DNA from: Pseudorasbora parva
Taxonomy: Eukaryota; Chordata; Actinopteri; Cypriniformes; Gobionidae
Direction of reading: 5' to 3'
DNA length: 64,000 nt
Assembly: GCF_024679245.1 (NCBI RefSeq)
Contig: NC_090191.1
Coordinates: forward strand, 1,772,768-1,836,767
Positions 1 through 12,000 of this stretch are shown here, in pieces. Position 1 is the stretch's first letter, and each line of letters opens with the position of its first letter. The notes beneath the pieces were generated by a model. It was not told the DNA's origin. It was given only the letters and a program-made list of their open reading frames with translations, and searched no databases. The position numbers were made by a program, and so were the translations under genes.

Positions 1-3000
1 GAGTTTGTTTATCTACTCTAGTATTCTCTGTCCGCGGCGCTTCTTCAGCACGGCGGCGGTGGTATAGTGACGAGAGCTTCGGCTTGAGTTTGTTTATCTA
101 CTCTAGTATTCTCTGTCCACGGCGCTTCTTCAGTAAAGCGGTGGCGGTATAGTGACAAGAGCTTCGGCTTGAGTTTGTTTATCTACTCTAGTATTCTCTG
201 TCCACGGCGCTTCTTCAGCACGGCGGCGGCGGTATAGTGACGAGAGCGTCGGCTTGAGTTTGTTTATCTACTCTAGTATTCTCTGTCCGCGGCGGTTCTT
301 CAGCACGGCGGTGGCGGTATAGTGACGAGAGCTTCGGCTTGAGTTTGTTTATCTACTCTAGTATTCTCTGTCCGCGGCGGTTCTTCAGCACGGCGGCGGC
401 GGTATAGTGACGAGAGCTTCGGCTTGAGTTTGTTTATCTACTCTAGTATTCTCTGTCCGCGGCGCTTCTTCAGCACGGTGGTGGCGGTATAGTGACGAGA
501 GCTTCGGCTTGAGTTTGTTTATCTACTCTAGTATTCTCTGTCCGCGGCGCTTCTTCAGCACGGCGGCGGCGGTATAGTGACGAGAGCTTCGGCTTGAGTT
601 TGTTTATCTACTCTATTATTCTCTGTCCGCGGCTCTTCTTCAGCACGGCGGCAGCGGTATAGTGAAGAGAGTTTCGGCTTGAGTTTGTTTATCTACTCTA
701 GTATTCTCTGTCTGCGGCGCTTCTTCAGCACGGCGGTGGCGCTATAGTGACGAGAGCTTCGGCTTGAGTTTGTTTATCTACTCTAGTATTCTCTGTCCGC
801 GGCGCTTCTTCAGCACGGCGGCGGCGGTATAGTGACGAGAGCTTCGGCTTGAGTTTGTTTACCTACTCTATTATTCTCTGTCTGCGGCACTTCTTCAGCA
901 CGGCCGCGGCGGTATAGTGACGAGAGCTTCGGCTTGAGTTTGTTTATCTACTCTATTATTCTCTGTCCGCGGCTCTTCTTCAGCACGGCGGCGGCGGTAT
1001 AGTGACGAGAGCTTCGGCTTGAGTTTGTTTATCTACTCTATTATTCTCTGTCCGCGGCTCTTCTTCAGCACGGCGGCGGCGGTATAGTGACGAGAGCTTC
1101 GGCTTGAGTTTGTTTATCTACTCTAGTATTCTCTGTCCACGGCTCTTCTTCAGCACGGCGGCGGCGGAATAGTGACGAGAGCTTCGGCTTGAGTTTGTTT
1201 ACCTACTCTAGTATTCTCTGTCCGCGGCTCTTCTTCAGCGCAGCGGCGGCGGTATAGTGACGAGAGCTTCGGCTTGAGTTTGTTTATCTACTCTAGTATT
1301 CTCTGTCCTTCTTCAGCACGGCGGCGGCGGTATAGTGACGAGACCTTCGGCTTGAGTTTGTTTATCTACTCTAGTTTTCTCTGTCCGCGGCGCTTCTTCA
1401 GCACGGCGGCGGCGGTATAGTGACGAGAGCTTCGGCTTGAGCTTGTTTATCTACTCTAGAATTCTCTGTCCGCGGCTCTTCTTCAGCGTGGCGGCGGCGG
1501 TATAGTGACGAGAGCTTCGGCTTGAGTTTGTTTATCTACTCTAGTATTCTCTGTCCGCGGTTCTTCTTCAGCACGGTGGCGGCGGTATAGTGACGAGAGC
1601 TTCGGCTTGAGTTTGTTTATCTACTCTAGTATTCTCTATCCGCGGCGCTTCTTCAGCACGGCGGTGGCGGTATAGTGACGAGAGCTTCGGCTTGAGTTTG
1701 TTTATCTACTCTAGTATTCTCTGTCCGCGGCTCTTCTTCAGCACGGCGGCGGCCGTATAGTGACGAGAGCTTCGGCTTGAGGATGTTTATGTACTCTAGT
1801 ATTCTCTGTCTGCGGCGCTTCTTCAGCACGGCGCCGGCGGTATAGTGACGAGAGCTTCGGCTTGAGTTTGTTTATCTACTCTAGTATTCTCTGTCCTTCT
1901 TCAGCACGGCGGCGGCGGTATAGTGACGAGAGCTTCGGCTTGAGTTTGTTTATCTACTCTAGTATTCTCTGTCCTTCTTCAGCACGGCGGCGGCGGTATA
2001 GTGACGAGAGCTTCGGCTTGAGTTTGTTTATCTACTCTAGTATTCTCTGTCCGCGGCGCTTCTTCAGCACGGCGGCGGCGGTATAGTGACGAGAGCTTCG
2101 GCTTGAGTTTGTTTACCTACTCTAGTATTCTCTGTCTGTGGCGCTTCTTCAGCACGGCTGCGGCGGTATAGTGACGAGAGCTTCGGCTTGAGTTTGTTTA
2201 CCTACTCTAGTATTCTCTGTCTGCGGCGCTTCTTCAGCACGGCGGTGGCAGTATAGTGCAGGAGCTTCGGCTTGAGTTTGTTTACCTACTCTAGTATTCT
2301 CTGTCTGCGGCGCTTCTTCAGCACGGCGGCGGCGGTATAGTGACGAGAGCTTCGGCTTGAGTTTGTTTATCTACTCTATTATTCTCTGTCCGCGGCTCTT
2401 CTTCAGCGCGGCGGTGGCGGTATAGTGACGAGAGCTTCGGCTTGAGTTTGTTTATCTACTCTAGTATTCTCTGTCCGCGGCGCTTCTTCAGCACGGCGGC
2501 GGCGGTATAGTGACGAGAGCTTCGGCTTGAGTTTGTTTATCTACTCTAGTATTCTCTGTCCGCGGTGCTTCTTCAGCACGGCGGTGGCGGTATAGTGACG
2601 AGAGCTTCGGCTTGAGTTTGTTTATCTACTCTAGTATTCTCTGTCCGCGGCGCTTCTTCAGCACGGCGGCGGTGGTATAGTGACGAGAGCTTCGGCTTGA
2701 GTTTGTTTATCTACTCTAGTATTCTCTGTCCACGGCGCTTCTTCAGTAAAGCGGTGGCGGTATAGTGACAAGAGCTTCGGCTTGAGTTTGTTTATCTACT
2801 CTAGTATTCTCTGTCCACGGCGCTTCTTCAGCACGGCGGTGGCGGTATAGTGACGAGAGCTTCGGCTTGAGTTTGTTTATCTACTCTAGTATTCTCTGTC
2901 CACGGCGCTTCTTCAGTAAAGCGGTGGCGGTATAGTGACAAGAGCTTCGGCTTGAGTTTGTTTATCTACTCTAGTATTCTCTGTCCACGGCGCTTCTTCA

Positions 3001-3640
3001 GCACGGCGGTGGCGGTATAGTGACGAGAGCTTCGGCTTGAGTTTGTTTACCTACTCTAGTATTCTCTGTCCGCGGCTCTTCTTCAGCGCGGTGGCGGCGG
3101 TATAGTGACGAGAGCTTCGGCTTGAGTTTGTTTATCTACTCTAGTATTCTCTGTCCGCGGTGCTTCTTCAGCACGGCGGTGGCGGTATAGTGACGAGAGC
3201 TTCGGCTTGAGTTTGTTTATCTACTCTAGTATTCTCTGTCCGCGGCGCTTCTTCAGCACGGCGGCGGTGGTATAGTGACGAGAGCTTCGGCTTGAGTTTG
3301 TTTATCTACTCTAGTATTCTCTGTCCACGGCGCTTCTTCAGTAAAGCGGTGGCGGTATAGTGACAAGAGCTTCGGCTTGAGTTTGTTTATCTACTCTAGT
3401 ATTCTCTGTCCACGGCGCTTCTTCAGCACGGCGGTGGCGGTATAGTGACGAGAGCTTCGGCTTGAGTTTGTTTATCTACTCTAGTATTCTCTGTCCACGG
3501 CGCTTCTTCAGTAAAGCGGTGGCGGTATAGTGACAAGAGCTTCGGCTTGAGTTTGTTTATCTACTCTAGTATTCTCTGTCCACGGCGCTTCTTCAGCACG
3601 GCGGTGGCGGTATAGTGACAAGAGCTTCGGCTTAAGTTTG
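1..3640. repeat. 85-bp CpG-rich satellite array
   Basis: About 43 head-to-tail copies of an 85-bp unit that begins gagtttgtttatctactc and contains a GC-rich part (cggcggcggcggtatagtga). Starts at 1, 86 and 171 fix the period at 85. Three copies (near 1305, 1890 and 1970) lack 7 bp (cgcggcg) and are 78 bp long. The array is already under way at base 1, so its left end lies outside the window. Monomers differ at a few diagnostic positions (ccgcgg/ccacgg, gcgctt/gctctt, cacggcgg/taaagcgg). No gene is seen in it. Confidence 0.97.
2560..3640. repeat. Higher-order repeat of 7 monomers (595 bp)
   Basis: Diagnostic variants recur in the same order 595 bp apart: the ccgcggtgctt variant at 2560 and 3155, the cggcggtggtat variant one monomer later, then alternating taaagcgg and cacggcgg monomers. 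The first copy runs 2560-3154; the second is cut off at about 3640 after 5.7 monomers. The first three monomers of the window match monomers 2-4 of this unit. Confidence 0.85.
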
Positions 3641-3671
3641 GAGTTCGGTTCTGGAGTTCGGTTCTGGAGTT
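3640..3671. repeat. 13-bp tandem repeat at satellite edge
   Basis: The motif ggagttcggttct occurs about 2.5 times directly where the satellite ends (cttaagtttg). It marks the right boundary of the array. Confidence 0.8.
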
Positions 3672-3973
<302 letters not shown>

Positions 3974-4042
3974 AATATATACACAATTACACATGTTTAC
4001 ATAAACATACACATACACTCATACATACAATACATACACATA

Positions 4043-4258
4043 CAGTGCCCTCCACAATTATTGGCACCCCTGTTTAAGATGTGGTCGCGGACTTCTAAAA
4101 ATTCTCCTTTTTTTAAATAACATAGAACCCAAATGCAAAAAAAGAGAAAAATCCTACCTTTCGTTTAAGTTCATTACTTTGGTGGTAAAAAAAAAATCAC
4201 AGATTTGGAAAGAAAAAAAAACCTTGAAATCATGTGTCCCACAATTATTGGCACCCCT
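4043..4258 (+). repeat. Tc1 left terminal inverted repeat (IR/DR)
   Basis: Outer direct repeat near 4051-4071 and inner direct repeat near 4238-4258; pairs with 5404-5618 with a few mismatches (for example cagtgccc against cagtggcc at the tip). Confidence 0.93.
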
Positions 4259-4379
4259 GATGTTAATACTTTGTTCCACCCCCTTTTGCCAACAAGAGAT
4301 CACTTAATCTTCTCCTATAACATTTCACAAGATTGGAGAACACAGAAAGAGGGATCTTTGACTATTCTTCTTTGCACAA

Positions 4380-5234
4380 TCTTTCTAGATCATAGTGTCC
4401 GGGGTCGTCTCTCATACACTCTCTTTAGCTCTTTAGCTTTTCGATTGGGTTGAGGTCTGGGGACTGAGATGGCCATGGGAGGGCCTTGAGTTTGTGACTG
4501 CTGAACCATTTTTGTGTAGATTTTGCCACATGTTTTGGATCATTATCCTGGTGATGACGACCCATCTTCAGCTTTCTGGCAGAGGCCATCAGGTTTTTAT
4601 TTAAAATGTCCTGGTAGTTCAAAGCATTCATAATACCATGCAACCTAACAAGGTTCCCAGGGCCTTTGGAAGAGAAAAAGGCCAACAGCATCACAGATCC
4701 TCCACCATACTTCACGGTGGGCATGAGGTGCTTTTCGGCATACTAATCTTTTGTTTTACGCCAGACCCACTTAGAGTGTCTGTTGCCAAAAGCTCAATCT
4801 TAGTCTCATCTGACCAAAGCACACGGTCCCAGTTGAAGTCCCAGTATCGCTTAGCAAACTCCAGACGTTTACGCTTGTGAGTGTTCCTTACATGCCTCCC
4901 AAACAGCTTGTTGGCATGTAGAGAGCATCTGATGGTTGTTTTGGAGACTTTGTGACCCCAAGATTCCACTCTTTGATGCAATTCTGTGACAGTGAGCTTA
5001 GGACATTTTTTTACTTCTCTTACCATCTTCCTCACTATGCGTTGTGGCAAGATAAACTTGGGACCTCTTCCAGCCTTGTTTGTCACTGTTTAGTTGTTTT
5101 AAACTTCTTAATGATTCCTCTGACTATAGATACGGGGAAGTTAACGGGAGTGGCTATTTTCTTGTAGCTATTGCCTGACTTATGAAGGTCGACACACATC
5201 TGCCTTTCTTGAATGGTGTGTTTATCTTTGCCAT
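4380..5234 (-). pseudogene. Tc1 transposase, frameshifted
   Basis: The transposase cuts and pastes the element by a DDE mechanism. The start codon at 5234 begins MAKINTPFKKG; an in-frame stop follows after about 26 residues. The HTH/DNA-binding part (HQRVESWGHKVSKTTIR) and first catalytic Asp (WSDETKIEL) lie in 4712-5086. The second Asp (QDNDPKH) and the Glu (SPDLNPIEK) lie in 4425-4724, with exactly 34 residues between them as in DD34E transposases. The frame then hits a stop after KLKS, and the C-terminal residues (RVYERRPRTL) continue in another frame. All three catalytic residues survive, but at least three breaks make it inactive. Confidence 0.92.
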
Positions 5235-5403
5235 GTTGACAAATGGATAAGAGAATTAGGCCTCTGTGTCACATCATATTTATACCCCAGGGAAGCAGGA
5301 ACTCATGAATTACCAATTAAAATTTCCTAGATACCCTAACCAACTTTAGCAACTACAGAAAAATATATTAAAAAAATGAATTACATTTTTCAGAGGAATT
5401 GTT

Positions 5404-5618
5404 AGGGGTGCCAATAATTGTGGGACACATGATTTCAAGGTTTTTTTTTCTTCCTAAATGTGTGATTTTTTTTACCACCAAAGTAATGTACTTAAATGAA
5501 AAGTTGGATTTTTCTCTTTTTTTGCATTTGGGTTTTATGTTGTTTTAAAAAAGGGAGAATTTTTAGAAGTCCACAACCACATCTTAAACAGGGGTGCCAA
5601 TAATTGTGGAGGCCACTG
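5404..5618 (-). repeat. Tc1 right terminal inverted repeat (IR/DR)
   Basis: Inverted copy of the left end, with aggggtgccaataattgtgg at the inner (5404) and outer (about 5590) positions. Confidence 0.93.
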
Positions 5619-5639
5619 TACATCAGTTATGTGTTTGAT

Positions 5640-8230
5640 CCTCATGGATCAAGAGTTTAGAAGTTAAATTATGGGAAGAAGCTGTTTTGGAGTCGGCTGG
5701 TGTGTGTTCTGATGCTGCCATATCGCCTGCCTGATGATAGCAGTGAGAGCAACCCATGGCTCGGGTGGCTAGAGTCTCTGATGATCCTCCAAGCTTTTTT
5801 CACACACGCCTTGTATACATTTTGTGGAGGGAGGGAAGCTCACCTCCGATGATGTAACTGGCAGCGCGCACTACTCTTTGCAGGGCTTAACGGCTGCGGG
5901 CGGTGTTATTGCCGTACCAGGCGGTGATGCAGCCAGTCAGGAGGCTCTCTATGGTGCTGGTGTAGAACCGTGTGAGGAGGTGGTGGTTCATTCCAAACTT
6001 CTTCTTCCATCTCAGGAAGAAGAGGCGCCGATGAGCCTTCTTCGCTACGGATTCGGTGTGGATGGACCATGTGAGTTCCTCTGTGATGTGGACACCAAGG
6101 ACCTTGAAGCTGCTGACTCGCTCCACCGGTGCTCCATCGATGGTGATGGGACTGTGCACGTTCTTGTTTCTTCTGAAGTCGACCACAAGCTCCTTGGACT
6201 TGCTGACATTGAGGAAGAGGTTATGCTCCTGACACCAGCGTGTCAGAGTGTGCACCTCTTCTCTGTAGGCTGTTTCATCATTGTCAGTGATTAGACCTAC
6301 CCTTGTCGTATCATCAGCAAACTTATTGATGGTATTGGAACTGTAGGTTGCCACACAGTCATGTGTGTACAAGGAGTACATGAGTGGAGAACACAGCCCT
6401 GTGGGGCTCCAGTGTTGAGGGTCAGTGATGAGGAGGTGTTGTTACCCATTCTGACCACCTGGCGTCTATTTGACAGGATCCAGCTGCACAGCAAGCTGTT
6501 TAAGCCCAAAGCCTGGAGTTTTTAAGTCAAGTTTGTAGGGCACTATGGTGTAGAATGCTGAGTTGTAGTCAACAAACAGCATTCTCACATACGTGTTCAT
6601 ATTTTCCAGGTGGGAGAGAGCAATGTGTTTTATAGATGCTATAACATCGTCAGTGGAACGGTTGTTGCGATATGCAAACTGCAATGGGTCCAGTGAGGGA
6701 GGAAGAACAGAACAGATGTAGTCTCTGATTAGTCTCTCAAAGCATTTGCTGATGATGGGAGTCAGAGCAATAGAACGCCAGTCTTTAAGCAGGTGATTTT
6801 AGATTGCTTTGGTACAGGCACAATGGTGGACGTTTTAAAGTATGTGGGAACTACAGACAGGGAGAGGGACAGGTTGAAAATGTCCGTAAAAACACCAGCC
6901 AGTTGATTCGCACACGCTCTGATGACACGGCCCGGAATGCTGTCTGGACCCGCGGCTTTAGGAATGTTCACCCACCGGAAAGATCGGATTACATCCATTA
7001 CAGATACGGAGAGTGTACCTACCTCTGTATCATCATCCACGAGCACTCTCTCCGCGAGGGTAGTGTTAGTTCCGTCAAAGCGAGCATAGAAAGTATTTAG
7101 CTCATCCGGGAGAGAGACAGCGGGTTTCACGGTGGAGTTTTTATTTCCTTTGTAGTCCGTGATGGTATTGATTCCCTGCCACATGCTTCTAGAGTCGGTG
7201 GTGTTGAACTGTCCTTGAATCTTGTATTGGCGTTTTGCTGCTCTGATAGTTTTTCGGGGAGTATAACTTGCTTGTTTATGCTCCTCAGCATTCCCGGAAT
7301 TAAAAGTTAAAGGCTGCGCATTGAGATCAAAACAGTCTTGTAGCATTGAGTCTGATTGGTCCACCCTGCACGTTCTGAGGGCGGGTGCTTCCTGTTTCAG
7401 TTTCTGCCTGTAAGCAGGCAGAAGGAGGACGGAAGAGTTGTCCGATTTGCCAAATGGTGGGTGCAGGAGGAATTTGAAGCCATCCCGAAAGAGAGAGTAG
7501 CAGTGATCCAAAACCCGGTCCCCTCGTGTGTTGAAGCGAACATGTTGCTGGTATTTTGGCACTATTTGTTTGAAGTTGGCTTTGTTAAAGTCCCCGGCCA
7601 CAATAAACACAGCCTCAGGATGCATGGTTTCCTGCTCACTTATTCTCCCATACAGTTCCTTTAGTGCCCGGTCTGTGTTGGCTTGTGGCAGAATATACAC
7701 AGCTGTGATAATGACTGCTGTGAATTCCCTGATGTGATAATGACTGCTGTAGCCAGAATGGTCAGCACAGAAGCATGAGAAGTTCCAGATCAGGGGAACA
7801 GAAAGTCCTGATAAAATGTACGTTTCTTTGATCACACCAGGATTTGTTGATCATAAAACAAACACCACCACCTTTACTTTTTCCTGAGAGGTCTTTTTCT
7901 CTGTCCATTCGATGCACGGAGAACCCTGTGGTTTCAATGGCCGATTCTGGATTCTGAATCTCAGTAGACATCCCGGTTTCTGTAAGGCAGATAATGCAGC
8001 AGATCTTATCTCTCCTTGGAATGAGATCCGTGCTCTCAGCTCGCAGAGCTTGTTGTCCAGAGACTGAACATTTGCCAGTAAAATACTGGGAAGCGGGGGT
8101 CGATTTGCGCAATGTCTTACTCTGACGAGAACGCCAGCTCTCCTTCCCCTTTCCCGGCTGCGTTTCCGCAGTCGGGCTGCCCAGACAAAAGGCTCCGCCG
8201 CCTTGTTTATAAACAAGGTTCGTCATTGAA
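5640..8230 (-). mobile_element. CR1/Rex/L2-group LINE, degraded
   Basis: A non-LTR retrotransposon reading leftward. The endonuclease comes first (about 8200-7400), then reverse transcriptase to about 5890, then a 3' untranslated part to about 5640. The family assignment rests on the RT motifs (FADDTT, WCQEHNLFLNVSKSKE, TAWYGN), which are typical of CR1/Rex/L2-type fish LINEs; the exact clade is not certain. The 5' end is truncated near 8230, within an intron or the 5' flank of the meprin-like gene. The Tc1 element starts only about 20 bp from its 3' end, so Tc1 may have landed in the LINE tail. Confidence 0.88.
5887..8226 (-). pseudogene. LINE ORF2 (endonuclease + RT), broken
   Basis: Pieces in order: 7762-8226 and 7851-8216 (endonuclease start, motifs LLANVQSLDNK and CLTETG), 6762-7835 (endonuclease GDFNKANFK, then RT start KAAGPDSIPGRVIRA), 6466-6684 (RT, MQFAYRNNRSTDD and LFVDYNSAF), 6297-6509 (GAPQGCVL) and 5887-6381 (FADDTT catalytic box and thumb). 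Several frameshifts separate them. The endonuclease Glu (in TET) and Asp (GDFN), and the RT DD box, are still readable. It cannot make a full protein. Confidence 0.88.
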
Positions 8231-8537
8231 TAATTTAAAGTCCAGTTGTCTGTGTGCTATTGTTGAACCAATGTTCAAAAGTGACAACATCCAAGACAAA
8301 AAACATAAGAACTGTCAACAGAACAAACAAAAAACTATAATGTTGTGACAGAGCTCATCAAACTCAATCATCATTGAATCTTGAATAAGATATTTAAGCA
8401 CATATTGTGTCTGGAAATTGAATGGTAATAAATTAAAATGCACAGTTTTTATTATTTTTGTTGTCCTGAGATGTAGGCGATATAATTTGACTAGTAGTTT
8501 TATATGAATGTGCTGGTATCTCTGACTGGATTGGCAG

Positions 8538-9064
8538 GTGTTGGTCATCTATCGGACGCACGTCTTCTAGAGGTCAGACTCTTTCCATTGGAGATGACTG
8601 TGGAATAAAAGCCATTGTTGAGCACGAGTTTCTCCATGCACTGGGATTCTCCCACCAGCACACAAGATATGACAGAGATGATTATGTGACCATAAACTAT
8701 GGAAACATCACCAAAGGTTGCCATATCACTTTATTATTAATTTGCTTTACATAGCGAGTGTCATTATTACTAAAGAACGCTTAGAGAAAATAAGCCATTC
8801 CTTATGAAGCATCACATTAATAACTGCTATAGTCTTTATTTTCAGGGTATGAGAGTTCTCTCAGTAAATCCAGTGGGAACGTGTCCGTCACCCAAGGCAC
8901 CTCATATGATTATAACTCGGTGATGCATTTTGATAAAAACGCCTTCAGCAACGGTAAGGGACCCACGATCATTACCAAGAGTCCTGAGTTCCAGGATGTG
9001 ATCGGACAACTAATGGAAATGAGTGAATCTGATGTGACTCAGCTCAACAAACTCTATAAATGCA
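8538..9064 (+). CDS. Astacin catalytic domain, two exons
   Basis: Exon 8538-8716 gives the zinc-binding signature HEFLHALGFSHQHTR, where three His bind zinc and the first Glu is the general base. Exon 8846-9064 gives the Met-turn region YDYNSVMHFDKNAF and ends LNKLYKC. Both exons keep the reading frame (junction G|GG). Two positions depart from the astacin consensus HExxHxxGxxHExxR and SxMHY: Gln replaces the Glu after the third His, and Phe replaces the Tyr after MH. In astacin that Glu contacts the mature N-terminus and that Tyr is a switchable zinc ligand and transition-state stabiliser. Activity may therefore be altered. The 8717-8845 intron is ordinary. Confidence 0.92.
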
Positions 9065-12000
9065 GTGAGTATTTGACTGCTTTCATTTGAGGCTTTCATG
9101 TTTTGTGTCTTTTTTATTTTGGACTCTATGTAAGACTGAAATGAAGTTGTGTTTAAGGTTGCCGCTGGTGGTTGTTGAATTACGGGGAGCGGGAGGGGAC
9201 ATGTTCGGTTTGTGGGAACATGATAATATGTTATGCCCTCGAGATCATATGTTGAGGGGATGATATGTATTTCTCATGGACACAAGTTCAATGCCTAAAA
9301 AACCACAGCAACCTGGAATTATCAGAAATGGACAAGCCTATAATAATACTTTAATTAAGAAAATTGTGTAAATAATTAATGATTATATTAACATATTGTA
9401 AACTCCACCTGTTTGGCCCAACGTAGGAATCCAACAGCTGGTCGAAGGAATTCAGTGTGTTCATCTTTTCAGGCGCTTCTATAAAGAACACTGCAATTTA
9501 TTAAAGTGTGAAGATCCAATTTTAAATCTGACTCCATGTTTTAATTTAATCTGACTCTAATTGTATGTAGTTTCATTGAGTTTATGTTTATAAATTACGG
9601 CTGATCGTATGATTAGTTGTGATTTAATTTAGATCTTTGATTTCTCTGAGTATCTATACTTCTCACTATCTTCGTGCATCAAGGGACCCGATATCTCTTA
9701 GAGATATGTTTCGCGAATTACATTCTCAAACACAGACGGGCCGGTTCTGATATTAGTCAGAGGATTGCAGAGTGAATATTTTACCTTTAAGTGGTTGCGC
9801 CTGCTTACTCATCTTAAAGCGTAATGGGAATAATAATCACAGGAACTGCAACTTGCTAATACAGTGATAGTCAGAAATCAGATTATCCCTAATGCTGTGC
9901 GCTATGCTCCAGTCATTGAGTCCAACGGTTTGATCTATCCTGACACAACGCCTGCGGAAATACCAGACTTCGATTGATCATACTAAAAGAAGCGGCCTTA
10001 GAATAATACAAGATTAATCAAAGTTAATGTTTATTTAGCCAGGCAAAATCATCAAAATATAGTCAAATTAAAAGACAATTATACACAACTGATCAGCATA
10101 CAATATAACTCAATTATAAAATAGTATAAACATAGTTTCAAAGAGTCATCATTTACCTGGCTATAGAGACACACCGTGTGGGAAGTTCTGGATACAGATG
10201 CTTCTCTGAGTGGTTTGCTCCTTCCCCTTAAATACTCCCCCAGATCAAAGAACACTAAACATTTAGCACCCAAATATTTATGCAGATCTTGGTTCTTTTC
10301 TCAGACCCAAATGGTCCCACCTATCCTTGAGGCCTGACAGCAAATGTTTATCAAAAGATCTTTATGAGCATCTCCCCACACCAGAGGAACAAACCTGGTT
10401 GTCCTTCTTTTACGACCTGTTTTACTAGAGCTGGAATGTCACCAGTTCCCCTGATGTGAGGATGAAACCTGTTTACCAATCACACCAAAAGTATTTATAT
10501 TGACCATACAGAAACAGCTTGTGGCAGTATCTGTGAGATTTGCATGTTTGTGTGGCCCTGATACAGAGGGCGAGAGGGTCATATCCTGGCAGGGGTGAGG
10601 AAATAGGATTGGACCAGGTGCAGTCTTGTTTTCTCTTGTATTCAGAGAGTGAAGTTTTATTGTCTTTATTGCAGCTTTAATCCCTTTAGTTTGTTCTCAG
10701 GTGAAATCCATTCTTACAATTCCGTCCTTGTTCCCTTGGAGCAGAGACAGAGCAGTCTCCGAGGGGCCACCATCAGGGATTTCTTGACCCCTTTTTTTTT
10801 TACAGCTGCATTTTCCGTAGGGCTGGTATCTGTAATGGGCTGAGTGCAATGGCCATGTTGGTTGAAGTGCGCATTGCTCGAAGAAGACATCTGAAGTAGC
10901 AGCACTGACAGAGTGTGAATAAGAAGATGAACACACTGGCCATGGCACATCCACGGAACATCCAGTCCCACCATGTGTACGCATACTGTGCTGAGCGCGT
11001 AGAAGAACTGGAAAGGATCTCGGCAGTCTTTTCCACCAGATTTGCTTCCACTTGTGCTTGGTTGAGATGGTATTCAGTCTGCAAGATTATTTCTTGTACT
11101 AAGTCCATTGTGTAGACCAAATCTTGTGTGCTTTTTTCATAAAAAGTGTCCTCCCACCAGGGGGAAACGTCCGCGTCCATTGGTACTCTGGATGTTGATC
11201 TAACCCATTGAAAAGTCCTCTTTCACTTCTAAACAGAAAGTGTGGTTCGCAGGGCAGGTCAGACCTCCGTAGGTGAAGGAATTCATCTCACTGATGATGC
11301 ACCACTGTGTGTGAGACACTTGAACAGCATCAGAATGTCCATGCAATGACTGGACGTTAACAAGCTTAGAGTCATTGGCAGATAAAGGCTGTAATGTGTT
11401 GCAGGTGCAAATAATGTAACTTGATGTTTCATGACAACAAATGCGAGTGGTAAACAAGGTTTCAATGCCCCTCAAAGTCATTTACCCGTAAGATAGTCCC
11501 ATTTTATGATCTGATCTTTCACTACTAAGGCAATAGAGCATATGGTAGTGGAATTTAAGTAAACCTGATCTGGGTGAATTAAAGGGAAAGTGGCAAAGAA
11601 CCCAATACAGCCAGTACATTCATTTCCAGTATACATCATTACTGTTGATAATAATTCAGAGTATTTAATATTTTTCATTTTCTCTGATGCAAGCCATCTA
11701 TGCAGATCTAAGATTTCAATAAGATCATTTAGAACATGTCTAGGTGTTTTATAGAGACGAAGATCTAAAATCTCTTGTCTCGCTGCAGTAAACAAATCCT
11801 GTGCATACAACCTACAGGCTAAGTCATGCTCGATGGTACGGGTCTGATTAAAAATTGTCTGGCTGGTCGTCAGAAGCGCCTGCGCCTCAGATCTGACCGC
11901 TTTAATAATATTTTCATGACTATTAGTGATGTGTTGAAAACCAGTGGCCACCTGATTTGCCAACCATGTTGAAAATTGAGATTAACCTGTTATTTTGTAA

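Larger units (their letters stand above)
4043..5618 (-). mobile_element. Tc1/mariner transposon, 1576 bp
   Basis: The element is bounded by TA on both sides (4041-4042 and 5619-5620), the Tc1/mariner target duplication. Its terminal inverted repeats are about 215 bp long. Each contains the motif ccacaattattggcacccc twice, once at the outer end and once at the inner end, which is the IR/DR layout known from Sleeping Beauty-type elements. Between them lies a minus-strand transposase with DD34E residues but broken frames. Total length is normal for the family. It probably could not move by itself but could be mobilised in trans while family transposase existed. Confidence 0.95.

Noticed and set aside
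1862..2086. 74-residue open frame in the satellite
   Set aside because: It exists only because adjacent 78-bp monomers are a multiple of 3; it repeats one monomer three times.
1..3640. CRISPR-like appearance of regular repeats
   Set aside because: Units are 85 bp back to back with no unique spacers, and the DNA is vertebrate.
5824..6294. 156-residue plus-strand frame
   Set aside because: Shadow of the minus-strand LINE RT, which has the FADD and other RT motifs.
8112..8348. Plus-strand frame just before the astacin exon
   Set aside because: Lies over LINE endonuclease sequence and shows no astacin N-terminal motif or splice-site match.
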